A stretch of 64,000 nt of DNA from Platerodrilus igneus (taxonomy: Eukaryota; Arthropoda; Insecta; Coleoptera; Lycidae), in the NCBI GenBank assembly GCA_036346225.1, contig JARFIW010000668.1, positions 2,377,001 to 2,441,000 on the forward strand, in the 5' to 3' direction. Position numbers and translations under genes: made by a program. Position 1 is the first letter of the stretch. Each line of letters begins with the position of its first letter. This document shows, one piece after another, positions 37,465 to 51,600 of the stretch. The notes under the pieces were generated by a model that saw only the letters and a program-made list of their open reading frames with translations, did not search any database and was not told where the DNA came from.

Positions 37465-39857
37465 TTACACATAAACACATATATACACATACACACATAC
37501 ACAGACATATTCATACATACACACATATACACATACATATACATGTAAATAAATATACACTAAGAAATATAGACATATAGACACACATACATACAATATA
37601 ACATGCATATATACATACATACAAACATATACATATACACATATATATATATACATATATACATACATACATATACATACACACATATACACATACACAT
37701 ATATACATATATAACGTATAACACACACACATATGCACAATATAAAAACAATTTATTTAATATATAATTTAAGTTTTAAAGTTAAGTAGGTAAGTATAAA
37801 TTGAACTCAAGCCACTAATGTTTGTTTTTTTGTTCATAGTGTTGTTATTTTTGTATATGTAATACATCTCTAAAATAACCTTTTTGTTTATTTGTTTCCA
37901 TTTCTAAAATTTTGGATTCTGAAGATCTATTTTGTGATTTAAAGTAAATGAATGATTTGATAAAGCACAAGAATTTGGTTTAATTTTGATGTCACTCTTA
38001 TCTTGAGTGATTCGTTGCTTTAAGGTTTGGGACGTTTGTCCTATATATAAGCTGTCGCATTCTAAACAATTAATTTGGTAAACAACATTTCTTTGTTGAA
38101 TTGTTGACGTTTTATCTTTTAATTTTGTAAATAAATTTCCTACAGTTAGTACATTTTTTGTCGCAAATTTAAAATTATGTTTTTTAAATATCTGAATTAA
38201 TTTTTGGGTTAATAAATTTATATGTGGTAGTGTTTTGTATACTCTTAAATTTTCTTGGTTTATATTATCAGCATTTGTGTTGCGATTATTTTTATTTCTA
38301 ATGTAGATATTATTTATTGGAGTGTTATGTAATAGTTTATTTATTAATGGTATGGGATAGTTGTTGTTTTTTAAAATATTTGTTAATTTTTGAATATTTT
38401 GGTTATAAAGCGTTGGATGAGAAATTCGTTTAATTCTATTTTTTAATCCTAAAATGAAATTAGTTTTAGTTTTAAAAGGGTGATATGAATGATAGTTCAA
38501 ATATCTATTTGAATTTGTGGGTTTTTGGTACCAGTCCAGAATAATTTGGTTGTTAGCATTTCTTGTCAATTTTCTAAAGAAATGTTCTTAGAAACAATAG
38601 AATTCTTTTTTAATAACTCTTATTTCTCTTTTAACGATAAATTTTATACACAGATCTTTGGGTGTCCAATGGGATCTAACCTGAGTCCTATTTTTGCACA
38701 AATTATTATGGATGAATTATTAGATACCGTTGTGTCACGATTACCATTTAGTATTCCATTTATTAAAAAGTTTGTAGACGATTTAATAACAGCTGTTCCA
38801 GATAATAAAATTAATGAAACCTTAGATATATTTAATAGTTACAACAGTCACATCAAATTTTCAGTTGAAAAGGAAACAAACAGATCGATACCATTTTTAG
38901 ACACATTATTAATAAGAAATGCTAACAACCAAATTATTCTGGACTGGTACCAAAAACCCACAAATTCAAATAGATATTTGAACTATCATTCATATCACCC
39001 TTTTAAAACTAAAACTAATTTCATTTTAGGATTAAAAAATAGAATTAAACGAATTTCTCATCCAACGCTTTATAACCAAAATATTCAAAAATTAACAAAT
39101 ATTTTAAAAAACAACAACTATCCCATACCATTAATAAATAAACTATTACATAACACTCCAATAAATAATATCTACATTAGAAATAAAATAATCGCAACAC
39201 AAATGATGATAATATAAACCAAGAAAATTTAAGAGTATACAAAACACTACCACATATAAATTTATTAACCCAAAAATTAATTCAGATATTTAAAAACATA
39301 ATTTTAAATTTATCAAAAAATATACTAACTGTAGGAAATTTATTTACAAAATTAAAAGATAAAACGTCAACAATTCAACAAAGAAATGTTGTTTACCAAA
39401 TTAATTGTTTAGAATGCGACAGCTTATATATAGGACAAACGTCCCAAACTTTAAAGCAACGAATCACTCAAGATAAGAGTGACATCAAAATTAAACCAAA
39501 TTCTTGTGCTTTATCAAATCATTCATTTACTTTAAATCACAAAATAGATCTTCAGAATCCAAAATTTTAGAAATGGAAACAAATAAACAAAAAGGTTATT
39601 TTTAGAGATGTATTACATATACAAAATAACAACACTATGAACAAAAAACAGACATTAGTGGCTTGAGTTCAATTTATACTTACCTACTTAACTTTAAAAC
39701 TTAAATTATATATTAAATAAATTGTTTTTATATTGTGCATATGTGTGTGTGTTATACGTTATATATGTATATATGTGTATGTGTATATGTGTGTATGTAT
39801 ATATGTATATATATGTGTATGTATTTGTATGTGTGTATGTATGTGTGTATGTATATG

Positions 39858-39896
<39 letters not shown>

Positions 39897-42800
39897 ATAA
39901 ACGGTACGTAATGACTTCCAAAACAGATACATAGCAAACGATGTGACTTCATATATACCGTTGTTACTTCCATTTTCGGAAGTCATAGCAATTTGCATAA
40001 ATTTTACATTTTTCAGATCATTGGAGGTATTTTAAGTCATTTCCCAAAAATTTGTCTGGAGGTCACAACTGACCAACTGTACCTACAAAAAAAACTTTTA
40101 GTTCACTTGTATATCGCTAGCGCTAGTGTCGTGTTTGATACCTTACATACGTCAAGCACGCTGCAACTTCCGTTACATGTTAGCTACCCTAGTACCTCCA
40201 AAGACCGCGGTAAATGCGACAACGTTGCTGACTACATATCTTGAAACATAATTGCAGTTTAGCATTTATTCAGAAAGCCGATTAAGAAAGTTTCAAATAA
40301 AGGTGATGAAGAAATGAATTTAATAAGCCAGCTAAATGATACAATTAGCTCTAAATAGTAGGGATATTTAAAATTTAAATTATTATGACCATTTATTAAC
40401 GATTCTTTCATTTTACAAATAGTGTAATATTAACGTTATGCATTCTGTTAGTACAGCTGACTTGCATTCCAAATTAATGTTCAACATTCTTATGTAAAGT
40501 ATAATATGAATTCTACGAATAGGAAAAATATCTTTAAAAACAATTGCACTTTTTATGTTTGTTTATAGGGATTGTAAAGAAATGTTAAACGCCTACAAAG
40601 TTTTGCTTGCCTCGTTAGTGTAAACACCTATGGTATTTAGCCGTTTACAAATATACATTAATTTAGTATATGTTGGGTAGATTGCCACATGTCTATTAAT
40701 GCTACCTGGTTATGCTTTATCGAAAGAATTGAATTTTTATAAATTTGACGGGAATGAGTTTTAACTATTGTTTTATTCTGCGTATTTAGCACAATTATGT
40801 TTAAAGTACCTTTTAAGCAGACTTCACGGAACCATGCATTAGTTTGGTTAAGAGGTATGAGAAAGATTTATAGTTAATATTTAGGTCAAGCGCAATTATA
40901 TTTTTAATTATTCAGCATTTTATTGTGTCTGGCATTAATACGATAATATACTCTAGGAAATTAAGGTAGGTCCCTTGCATTTTCGAAAATTCAGGAACGC
41001 AGTTTGAATGCATTTTATGTCAGTATAAGCCTTTAGAATGATGTCTAATACAAATTAAACCAAATTATTTCTTTATTAATATTTTTAAACAATTGCCAAA
41101 AATGTGAAAAACACGTTTCTAGATGATATACCGAACGTTATAACACTTAGAGAAAAAGTTTCAAATGAAAATGTGAGCCTTGAAAACGCCTACAGAATGA
41201 GTGGTAATAGTTTAAAATCGGTTAATTTGTTCACTTGCATATGAATTTAAATTACCTAAAATATCACTTTCTTAAATCTGCTGTTGTTTAAACAGTAATT
41301 GAGATATTTGGCTGAAACCAATTGGAAAGTATACCTCTAAGGGCTTTTAAGTTACCATTAAAATTTCATTGCAAAAATTAACTGGTTTTCTTAATAATTC
41401 ATTTGTTTATTAAAAAACTTTTTTCTCAGTGGAATTTATACAGAATTGGCCTATTGAAAGTTTAAATAAATTAAGGAAATTTACTCTGAAGGAGTCACAC
41501 CATAACGCACTGTTACGAAAATAGTGAATTTTACAGCTGAGTTGCCGAAAACGGCTCTAAAGTGAAAGCATGTTTTTGATACAAACAAACTAGCGTACCT
41601 TGTTTAATATTTATTCTATTGAATCGGGACAAAACCATTCGAAAGCTGGTTTCTCTTGAAACTTCTCCAAAAAAATTTTCTTCTAATTTGAAGGAAATAA
41701 TTTTTATTTTCAAGAAATCCTTGCTCCTATAATTACTACCATTTTAATTAAATTTTAAATATGTTGGAACGAACGAGTTAAACTATTTATACGAAACTCC
41801 TTACATTTGATTTTCCAATGTTCCACCAAGGTACTACATTGGCCAGAAAGCGAGTTTTTTATCTGGAAAATTTTAAATTTTGCGAACCCTTGCTGTTCTA
41901 AGCAAGAGAAGGATCTTTAACGTGCGTGACAACACTCACACACGGGACCTACATTTTACCTCTCGGCCAAACCAGGGTGTATTTTTGTGAAAAATGCTCG
42001 CCTAACATTTTTCAAGCGGACCGTGTCGGGATTCAAACCCGGGACCTTGGGCGTAGTAGTCACACGCATACCAACTATGTCACGGAGCCGCCTGTACGAA
42101 ACTCCACGCTTTTGTACACTCATTGTTATTAATGACAGTTTTGTACAAAGTGACGGTCGCTCTTGTAATAGCGTCGGGTGGCAATGTGGGAGTACTCGTA
42201 CCGCTCGTTCGGCGTCAATAAATGATTTTAGCTCGTGACAAAATCGCTGCAACTTTTAATATCTCAGCAATAAATTGACATTTTGGGATGATTTTTTTTT
42301 TAAATTTGGGTATGTTTTACTATTGATTTCAAATGTCGTATTGAAAATTTAAAAAAAAAGTTCTTATATCTGAAATTTAACATTATTTATTTATTATAAT
42401 TTTTTTTATAAAAAGATTAGCTTTTCAAATTCATTCTTAAACTAATTTCATTACATGAAATAAGGATAAGAATCCATGCAAAGCCAATTATTTATATAAA
42501 AATAATTATTATAAATAAATAATGTTAAATTTCAACCGTAAGAAACAAATGTTTAAAATTTTCAATACATTTGAAAACAGCATTAAAAGTACTCCAATTA
42601 AAAAAATTATTTCACTATATAAATTTGTTGTGATATATAAGTCGCGAGATTAGTCGAGAGCTCAGAATCTTGTATCAACGTCTAAAAATAAAAATTATTC
42701 TCTACCATTCTAAAGTCAGATGATTTTTTTCGAAAGAGCTTAATGAAAAAAACACCTTTCGAATGGCTTTCGTCGATTCAATAGAATATATATTATACAA

Positions 42801-43977
42801 GGTGCGCTAATTTGCTTGTAGCGAAAATAATGCATTCACTTTAAAGCCGTTTTTGAAACTTAACTGTAAAAATCACTTTCCCATAACAATACGTTATAGT
42901 TTGACTTTTTCTGAATAAATTCTTTAATTTATTTACACCTTCACAGACCAATTCTGTAGAACTTCTAGTGAGAAAGAATTTTTTTATAAAACAAATGAAT
43001 TATTAACAAAACTTTTAAATGTTTTTCAATGAAATTTTAATGGTAACTTAAAAGTCCTTAGATGCATACTTTTCAAATGATTTCAGCTGAGTATATCATT
43101 TATTGTTTAAACAATATCAAATTTAAGAAACTGGCAATTTAGACATTTTAAATTCATTTGTAAATAAACAAATTAACCAATTTTAAATGATGACCATTCA
43201 TTTTGTAGGTCTTTTTAAGGCATACACCTTTCATTTGAAACTTTTTTCTATGTTTTCTATGTTCCGTCAATCATTGAAAAACGCATTTTTCACACACTTT
43301 TGGCGATTGTTTAAAAATATTAATATTGAAATGAAATGATTGCATTCGTATTGCACTTCATTCCAATGGCTCACATTAACATAATATGCATTCAAACTGT
43401 CCCTTAATTTTTTCGAAATTTTTCCTAATTTCCACGAACTAAATAACGCTATCGTTTACATTTAATATTATTATAATTTTGCAAACATTTGTCGTCATTT
43501 TTTCTAAAGATGGGTTAAATTCGTCGGTTTAATGTATTTAACTTTTCACATCTAAATAACTACTTTATTGTAAAAGTAATCCACATAAAACTTCTATCAG
43601 TACAACGCACATTTTGTGCTAATTGTGTAATTATAAAATCAAAATCCAGCCAAGTATGATAAAAGTAAAAAGTAGCGTGTCAACCAATGTGGTCAGTAGC
43701 AATTAAAATAGAGTAAAAAAAGTATTAAGAAAAGTTGTTATACATCACTCAAAAATCCAAAATAAATACAAAATTTTGTAAAACAATTCGCTTTTTAAAT
43801 TTTCTCCATTTTTTTGCCCTCATGAGATAATAATTTATTATTGTAGTAATAAGCATGCCATGAACAAGCAAACAATTCCAAAATTTTATTTAACATTAAC
43901 AAACAAAATTTAACAACGTTTTACCTTGTGTTCTGGTTTCATGGCACCCTTATTATTGCAACAAGAAATTATTATTT

Positions 43978-44011
<34 letters not shown>

Positions 44012-44692
44012 GTATTTAGCACCCCGTTTTTGAAAGGTGTGATTTTGAAAGTTGCTCCAGGTTGTTTTAAACTTGTACTACATTGTTTTCATTCGACATT
44101 ATTTTATTTCAAACGATTCTTTATAAAAAACGAAAAATTTTTTATTGGCACTCTTTCGAAAATTGAAGATTTGACCTCCGCCATACGGTGTTTTGTTTAC
44201 TTCAAACATAGTTGCAAAAGGACAGTTCGTCATTTACGTACATTTTTAATAAAAATAATTCCGATATTTAAAACCATATCCTAAATTATACACGCATGCT
44301 ATGCTAATCAACTATTAAGGTAAAACGGTTCAATCAATTTCAGTACGAACAATGCAATCTCGTATTTGGAGCATATACAACAGTCAACATTCTCATTATA
44401 ACATAAAATGCTTTCGGAAATATAGGCAACAGTGTTGGAAGTAAAAGAGTAGCAACGGTATTACGTTTACGAATCGTCTACATATATATAAAAGGAAGTG
44501 GTTACGTATCTTGAGTAGGCGAACATATATAAATAAAAATTAAAATCAAAAATCTTTTCCCCTCGTTTGAAAATTGTAATCAGGAAGTTCCCCTCAATGA
44601 ATATATGCCATCAAAATAAAATTTGGAGTTTTAGAAAATGCGGAAGTAAGGTAGTCTCTTGCGTGCTACGGAAGTCACAACTTAACAACTAT

Positions 44693-44742
<50 letters not shown>

Positions 44743-44915
44743 ATATGTATATGTTTGTATGTATGTATATATGCATGTTATATTGTATGTATGTGTGTCT
44801 ATATGTCTATATTTCTTAGTGTATATTTATTTACATGTATATGTATGTGTATATGTGTGTATGTATGAATATGTCTGTGTATGTGTGTATGTGTATATAT
44901 GTGTTTATGTGTAAG

Positions 44916-44976
<61 letters not shown>

Positions 44977-45595
44977 ATAAGTATTTAGATGTATATTTAT
45001 GTATGAAATATATATGTATTTTTTTGTATATTTATGTGCGATTATATGTATGTATTTGTATATGTTTATGTGTATTTATATATGTATATATGTGTATACA
45101 CTTAAAATTTTGTGTTTATAAATATGCGTTTTAGGAGTATACATACAAATAAAATTTAAACACTACCTCCATATTCATGCCAACTCGTACACACACATGC
45201 GCTTCCATGCATACATACACTTGCTCATGCAGATAAATAAACAAATTGTGTCATACTTTTTAAAAAACTTCAATAAAGACAGATTTCAAATACTTTAATA
45301 GAATATACAAATTTTTAATTTTACACCTTAGTCAAATGCAAACTACTTTTACGACTACATTTTAATTTAGATGCAATCTTTTTATTATTCTCAATTTTGT
45401 AAGTTTATACAGATTTTATGTGTAGTTTAGCCCATTCATTTTTATATAATTATAGAAAGCCTGTGATCAAAGATTCAAAAATAAATCCGAAAATTTAGGC
45501 AGTTAAAGAAAGAGTTTATATACCTACTTACCAGCAGACCTAAAACCCGCAATAAAAACACTTCATATAATTATAGCAAAGTCGTTACTATAAAA

Positions 45596-45640
<45 letters not shown>

Positions 45641-48600
45641 AACAAGCTTAAATTAGAGAGAAAATATAAATTCAATAAAGAACTCAAAATATTTACTAAA
45701 TAATTGATACATAGTCATACATAATCAAAATAAAAAATGTAAATCGTATGATTCAAAAATAATTCCGAATTAGGAAGAGGAAGAACTTTCTATCTCCAGA
45801 CACCGCTGACATATAAAATTGGAGTGTTCATTACATAGATATTTAGAACACTGTTTCTTTGTTTTTCTGTTCTTGCGATGCACGCGCACAATGAACACTA
45901 CCAGCCGTACTTGTACTTGCTTCTGTGATGCTATTTTCACCATACACCTTTTTCACCAAAGTTGCAAATTTTGCTGACAAATTTGGAATGAACAGTCTTG
46001 CCTGTGCATGAGGCATCATGAGTTGGACAGATAAGTCTTTTAAAAAAATACGACGTGGCAATTTGTTTGCGGTATTGGTGGTATATAATTTGAGAGTTTA
46101 TTTCAGCAATATTTAACTAATAAAAGAAGATGGTTAAAGATCATCTACGACTTGTTCTGGATACCGTATATTGAGCTATGAGCTCATCAACAATATCAAC
46201 ACCACCTTTTGTAATATTGTAGAACGTTACCATTTCCAGTTTACATTTATCAATGCTATTTTGATCCATTTTATCGTCGTTATGCATTGTTGAAAATAGT
46301 AGGACGTTTTTGTGCTTTTTAGGTATGTAAGACACTAATGTTCCGGTAAGCAAAATACTACTGCACACTGATCTCCCTTGAGTCTGTAGCAACGTTTGAG
46401 GGACCTCTATTTTGTTTTTTCTAATAGTCCCAACTAAAGTTGTCTTCCTCTCTAGCAAATTTAAAGCTAATGGAATTGATGTAAAATAATTGTCAACAGT
46501 TATGTTTCTACCGCTATTCAAAACAGGATTAGACAACCTCGTAACAACACTTGCAGCTTTGTTGTCAAGTTGGTATCTTCCTTTTGGTTGCTGTCATGGG
46601 CAGATTTCCATCTTCAAAACGCAATACATTTTGGAATCTACAAGAGCATAAATCTTGATACCGTATTTTGACGGTTTATTGGCGATATATTGGCGAAACT
46701 TGTATCTACTGTGGAATGCAGGCAACATTTCATCTATTGTAGTATATTTCCCTACTTGATAATAATTCAAATATTTTGCAACAAAGTCATCAAACATTTG
46801 CCGAATAAGCGCTAGATTGTCCATTGTTTTTCGCTGAGTCCTATCATTCATATCATCAAAACGAAGAGCTTCTAAAGGGTTATAAAATCTTCGATTTGAT
46901 AAAACTGCCCGAAAGCACTCAGAAGTAGTTCCGTCATCTGCCCACAACTCCTGGACATTGAGATGTGATGATTTTTTACTCCTGCCATATAAAGAAAACC
47001 TAATAAAGTAGCCATTTCTTGGCGAGTGGTGTTGGGGCAATCTCTAGCGCGAGTATAATTTTCACGCATTTTCTGAAGATACGCATTAGTGCAATTAGTA
47101 ATATGCATTATAGTATCATAGGTAAAGAATAACTTCCATACATATAATACTGTTTTAGCAAATTTTGCAGTTGGTTTCACATCAGGGAGCTTTATAATAA
47201 TATTTTATTTGTCCTTTCGAACATCAGGGTGTTGTGGATGCATCTACCGTACGGAAGTATTGTCTTTACCAATGTAACTAAGGCGTATATGGTCTACTTC
47301 ATCAACCGCCATTTCTTCATACTCACAGTCCGAGGTACTTACATTAGACTGCTCAGAGTCTGTAATGTGATCACTGTGCTCTGACGACGTGTCAGAATCT
47401 GGCCCATCTAGCACCTCTTTAGTAGCTGAAACATCAAGGTCTGTTGTAGCCGGTTCTAGAAGCCATGGAAAATTCCCTAAAGGGAGAAATTTGCTGTAAA
47501 TATAATATTTAGGTAACAAAAATAAAGCAGGTACCTTTTGCTTCTTGAAGCTGTTGTAAAGCAAGTTGTACAATTCTTTTTCCATGGTTCATTATATTTT
47601 GCCCAAACACAAAACTATAATATACGGCTTAACAATTAACTAAACAATACAAACAATAAATTATCAAAAATGTTCTACTAGCTGTCCCACAATTTACATA
47701 CACAGATTGTCACTTAGTGATGAAAATGATCTTCTTTCTTACACTGCTATAACAATACTGCTCTAGTACCTGAAGGGCAAGCCTAAGTTGGGAATTAAAT
47801 AAATACTTCCACTAATAACATTCTAAAACTCAGCTAAAGTGAAAGGGGTGCTGACGCGTACTGAAATTATAGAACTATTGTATTCGTTCATAGAAGTGTG
47901 AGCAAAATGCTCATATAGCGACAAATACCGGGTTAAGAATTTAACACCATACAACCGTAACAGCCCTCTCAGGTGTTCGTGATTTTTAAATAACCTCGGC
48001 AATGTTTACACTTTGCTTTGGAGATTGAAAAACACTGCACCAGAAAGTAAGCTTTCATAACTCGTAATATAAATAACTATTGTTTATTACAACCCAAGCC
48101 TCGCAGCGATAAAAAAATTTCGCTCCTTCCATGTAATGCCTCGCAAACATGATAAAAAGAATATGTAGAAAGAATACTATTACTTCACATCTTGCAAATA
48201 CTTCAATACCAGCTCATTTAGAGTTAAAACTAGAATGGCAATATATAAATAAAATTGATATTGTGTGTAAGAATATAAAAATCACTTCTGAATTTACAGT
48301 AAAGTGATATTCCTGTCATTTTTATTACATAACCAATAAAAAATTTAAGCATGCTGAAAACAATAATAAAATCTTACCCCACTCCTCCTTTTGTAACAAT
48401 TTTTAATTTAAAATCTACAGAGTTCAGCTCGGGAGGTTTCCATTTTAATACATCATCACATCGACCTGGAGTGTATTCCTAAAATATAACAAGCATGAAG
48501 TGTCGAATACAAGTTTGCAATACAATATAACATAGTGTGAAATGTTTAATGATACAGGAGCAAATATTAAAAAGAAAAAGAAACAAAGAGGGGGTCCCAA

Positions 48601-51600
48601 ACTCATAATCTCAATGATGAGTCAAACTGAAATAACTTCAATAGTTCGTGTACAAACTTCATTTCAACCCTAAGACATTTCGATTTTGAAACCCTTTTCG
48701 CTGTACCCTATCCCAGACGTGTTGTAACAAAAGTGCATGTAAAAGTCGTTTTCATTAATAATATTCCAATCAAAATTGTAAAAGAATAATCAATTTTAAC
48801 AAAAATATCAGACTTGTAAATACTCCCTGTATGTTTGTTGTGGTTTGTTTAGTATTCTTCTTAATCTTCTTTGGGAATTAAATCACTCATAGTTTTTTAA
48901 ATCTACTTTATTTACGTTTCGATCCATGACCTAGGATCGTTGTCAAAATAATAAAAACTTCAAGTTTGACATTTATGACATAAATTGAAGGTGACATTGA
49001 TTTATTGATGTTCGAAATATTTGGTTTGAGTACACTAAACAAATTTTTAAAGTTTAAAGAATGATTACCTTCAATTTGTGTTCGACCTGGGACCGACTTT
49101 TGTAGGTATGTTGCAAAATAAAGTGAAATCAGCTGATTAATTTTTATTGGTGAATTTTATATAACTTCAATAATTTGGGAAACATTTTTAACATGTTTCT
49201 ATTTATACAATTGAGAGGATGGTTATTGGACCGAGTTTCGATTGCGTTACCGTAAGGCTTAAGCAGTCGTTTTTTTATATTTTTTTTGAGGGGGGAGGGA
49301 ATCATTATGATTTAGGCTACCTGTTTGGTAGATTGTAACATGGTTCTGAGGTGACCCTAAGACGGGTTTACACTTGTCAGATACCAATACTGCTCAACGG
49401 AGATTGTATATGGTTTTGAGACCTTATTGTGGGTTTACACTTGTCAGATACCAATGCTGTTTTACAGGGGTTGTTGATATGCTTATTGTTATGTAATTAG
49501 TTATTGTATGTATAAATAGAAATCATGTATGTAGGCTGTATTTCATGTTAATATCGCAAGGAAAACCCAGGAAAAACTTGCAATGCTACCTAGATATTGT
49601 GAGCGTTTGATTTTCATTTGTTAATTCCTTTGTTATTTCTTTTAGTAATGGAATCCATTGTTTACTGAAAGTCACGGATTCGTTTGCAACGCAGTTATTT
49701 TTATGTAGGGTTATATAAGCAGCTTCTTTGATTTTGCGTTTTTGGTGGTTTTCTTCTTTGTCGATAATTTTTGCTTCCTCCCATTTTATTTTATGCCTGG
49801 AGTCCCATGCATGTTGGCAAATCATAGATTTTTCAAATTTTCTATTTTTATGTATGATTTATGTTCTTTTAATCGAACTTCAAATGGTCTGGAACTTTCC
49901 CCTATATAAAACTTGTTACATTCGCACAGTATTTTGTAGATGCAGTTTTTTGAATTTTGTATTGCGTTTTTGGGTTTTGTTTTTGTTAATTGTGCTCTTA
50001 GTGTATTGTTGGTTCTAAATACTGTTTCAATTTTAAATTTGTTTCCTATTCTTTGGATTTTTTCGGAGAATCCTTTTATGTATGGTATTGACAGCATTTT
50101 TTGGTGTGTATCGTTGTTTTTGTTTTCTTTATTTTTAGGGTTTTTATTCATTTTTTTCTCTATTGTTCTTTTAGAATATTTGTTTTTTATTAGTGTACAT
50201 CTGATTAGGTCTTTCTCTTTCTTTAAAATTTCTTCGTTTGATGATATTAATTTTGCTTATCATACATGGTTTTGATAATTCCTCGTTTGACACATTGTGG
50301 GTGGTTTGAATCGAAGTTTAAGTATCTGTGTGTGTGCGTTGGTTTCTGTATACGTATCTGTTTGTGTGCGTATACAGAAAACCAACGCACACAAACAGAC
50401 ACTTAAACTTCGATTCAAACCACCCACAATGTGTCAAACGAGGAATTATCAAAACCCTGTATGATAGAGCAAAATTAATATCATCAAACGAAGAAATTTT
50501 AAAGAAAGAGAAAGACCTAATCAAATGTACACTAATAGAAAACAAATATCCTAAAAGAATAATAGAGAAAGAAATGAATAAAAACCCTAAAAATAAAGAA
50601 AACAAATACAACGATACACACCAAAAAATGCTGTCAATACCATACATAAAAGGATTCTCCGAAAAAATTCAAAGAATAGGAAACAAATTTAGAATTAAAA
50701 CAGTATTTAGAACCAACAATACACTAAGAGCACAATTAACAAAAACAAAACCCAAAAACGCAATACAAAGTTGAAAAAACTGCATCTACAAAATACCGTG
50801 CTAATGTAACAAGTTTTATATAGGGGAAAGTTCCAGACCATTTGAAGTTCGATTAAAAGAACATAAATCATACAAAAAAAATAGAAAATTTGAAAAATCT
50901 ATGATTTGCCAACATGCATGGGACTCCAGCCATAAAATAAAATGGAGGAAGCAAAATTATCGACAAAGAAGAAAACCACCAAAACGCAAAATTAAAGAAG
51001 CTGCCTATATAACCCTACATAAAATAACTGCGTGTAAACGAATCCATGACTTTCAGTAAACAATGGATTCCATTACTAAAAGAAATAACAAAGGAATTAA
51101 CAAATGAAAATCAAACGCCACAATATCTAGGTAGCATTGCAAGTTTTTCCTGGTTTTCCTTATATTAACATGAAATACAGCCATACATGATTTCTATTTA
51201 TACATACAATAACTACATAACAATAAGCATATCAACAACCCCTGTAAAACAGCATTGGTATCTGACAAGTGTAAACCCACAATAAGGTTACCTCAAACCC
51301 ATATACAATCTCCGTTGAACAGTATTGGTATCTGACAAGTGTAAACCCGTCTTAGGGTCACCTCAGAACCATATACAATCTTCATAGAACAACATTGGTA
51401 TCTGACAAGTGTAAACCCGCCATAGGGTCGCCTCAGAACCATGTTAAAATCTACCAAACAGGTAGCCTAAATCATAATGATTTCAAAATAAATATAAAAA
51501 CGACTGCTTGCTTCACGGTAACGCAATCGCACACTTGTTTAATAACCATCCTCTCAATTGTATAAATAGAAACATGTTAAAAAATGTTTCCCAAATTATT

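Larger units (their letters stand above)
37640..39893. mobile_element. Penelope-like element 2, inverted pair forming a stem-loop
   Basis: The segment 37640-38562 recurs inverted at about 38919-39893, leaving a loop of about 356 bp that belongs to the right copy. Both copies include a Penelope-type C-terminal region with a GIY-YIG nuclease. Penelope-like elements commonly insert as partial inverted copies, so this is one insertion event with a truncated inverted 5' copy. Both outer ends are TA/CA microsatellite DNA. Confidence 0.88.
39896..44690. repeat. Large, diverged inverted repeat (old palindrome)
   Basis: An outer arm at 41010-41745 matches the reverse complement of 42655-43415; landmarks are CAATTGTTTAAAAATATTAA and TTCTATTGAATCG. 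An inner pair, 42285-42412 and 42494-42620, shares GAAATTTAACATTATTTATT. The SINE at 41801-42094 sits in the left half. Weak matches near 39935-39985 and 44425-44490 (CCGTTGTTACTTCC-like) suggest the symmetry once reached both ends, but 40000-40900 and 43500-44400 do not align by eye. No transposase was found. Confidence 0.75.

Noticed and set aside
37465..37751. Cysteine- and valine-rich small proteins (also at 39706-39998 and 44567-45134)
   Set aside because: They translate GT/TA microsatellites in several frames and both strands; low-complexity artefacts.
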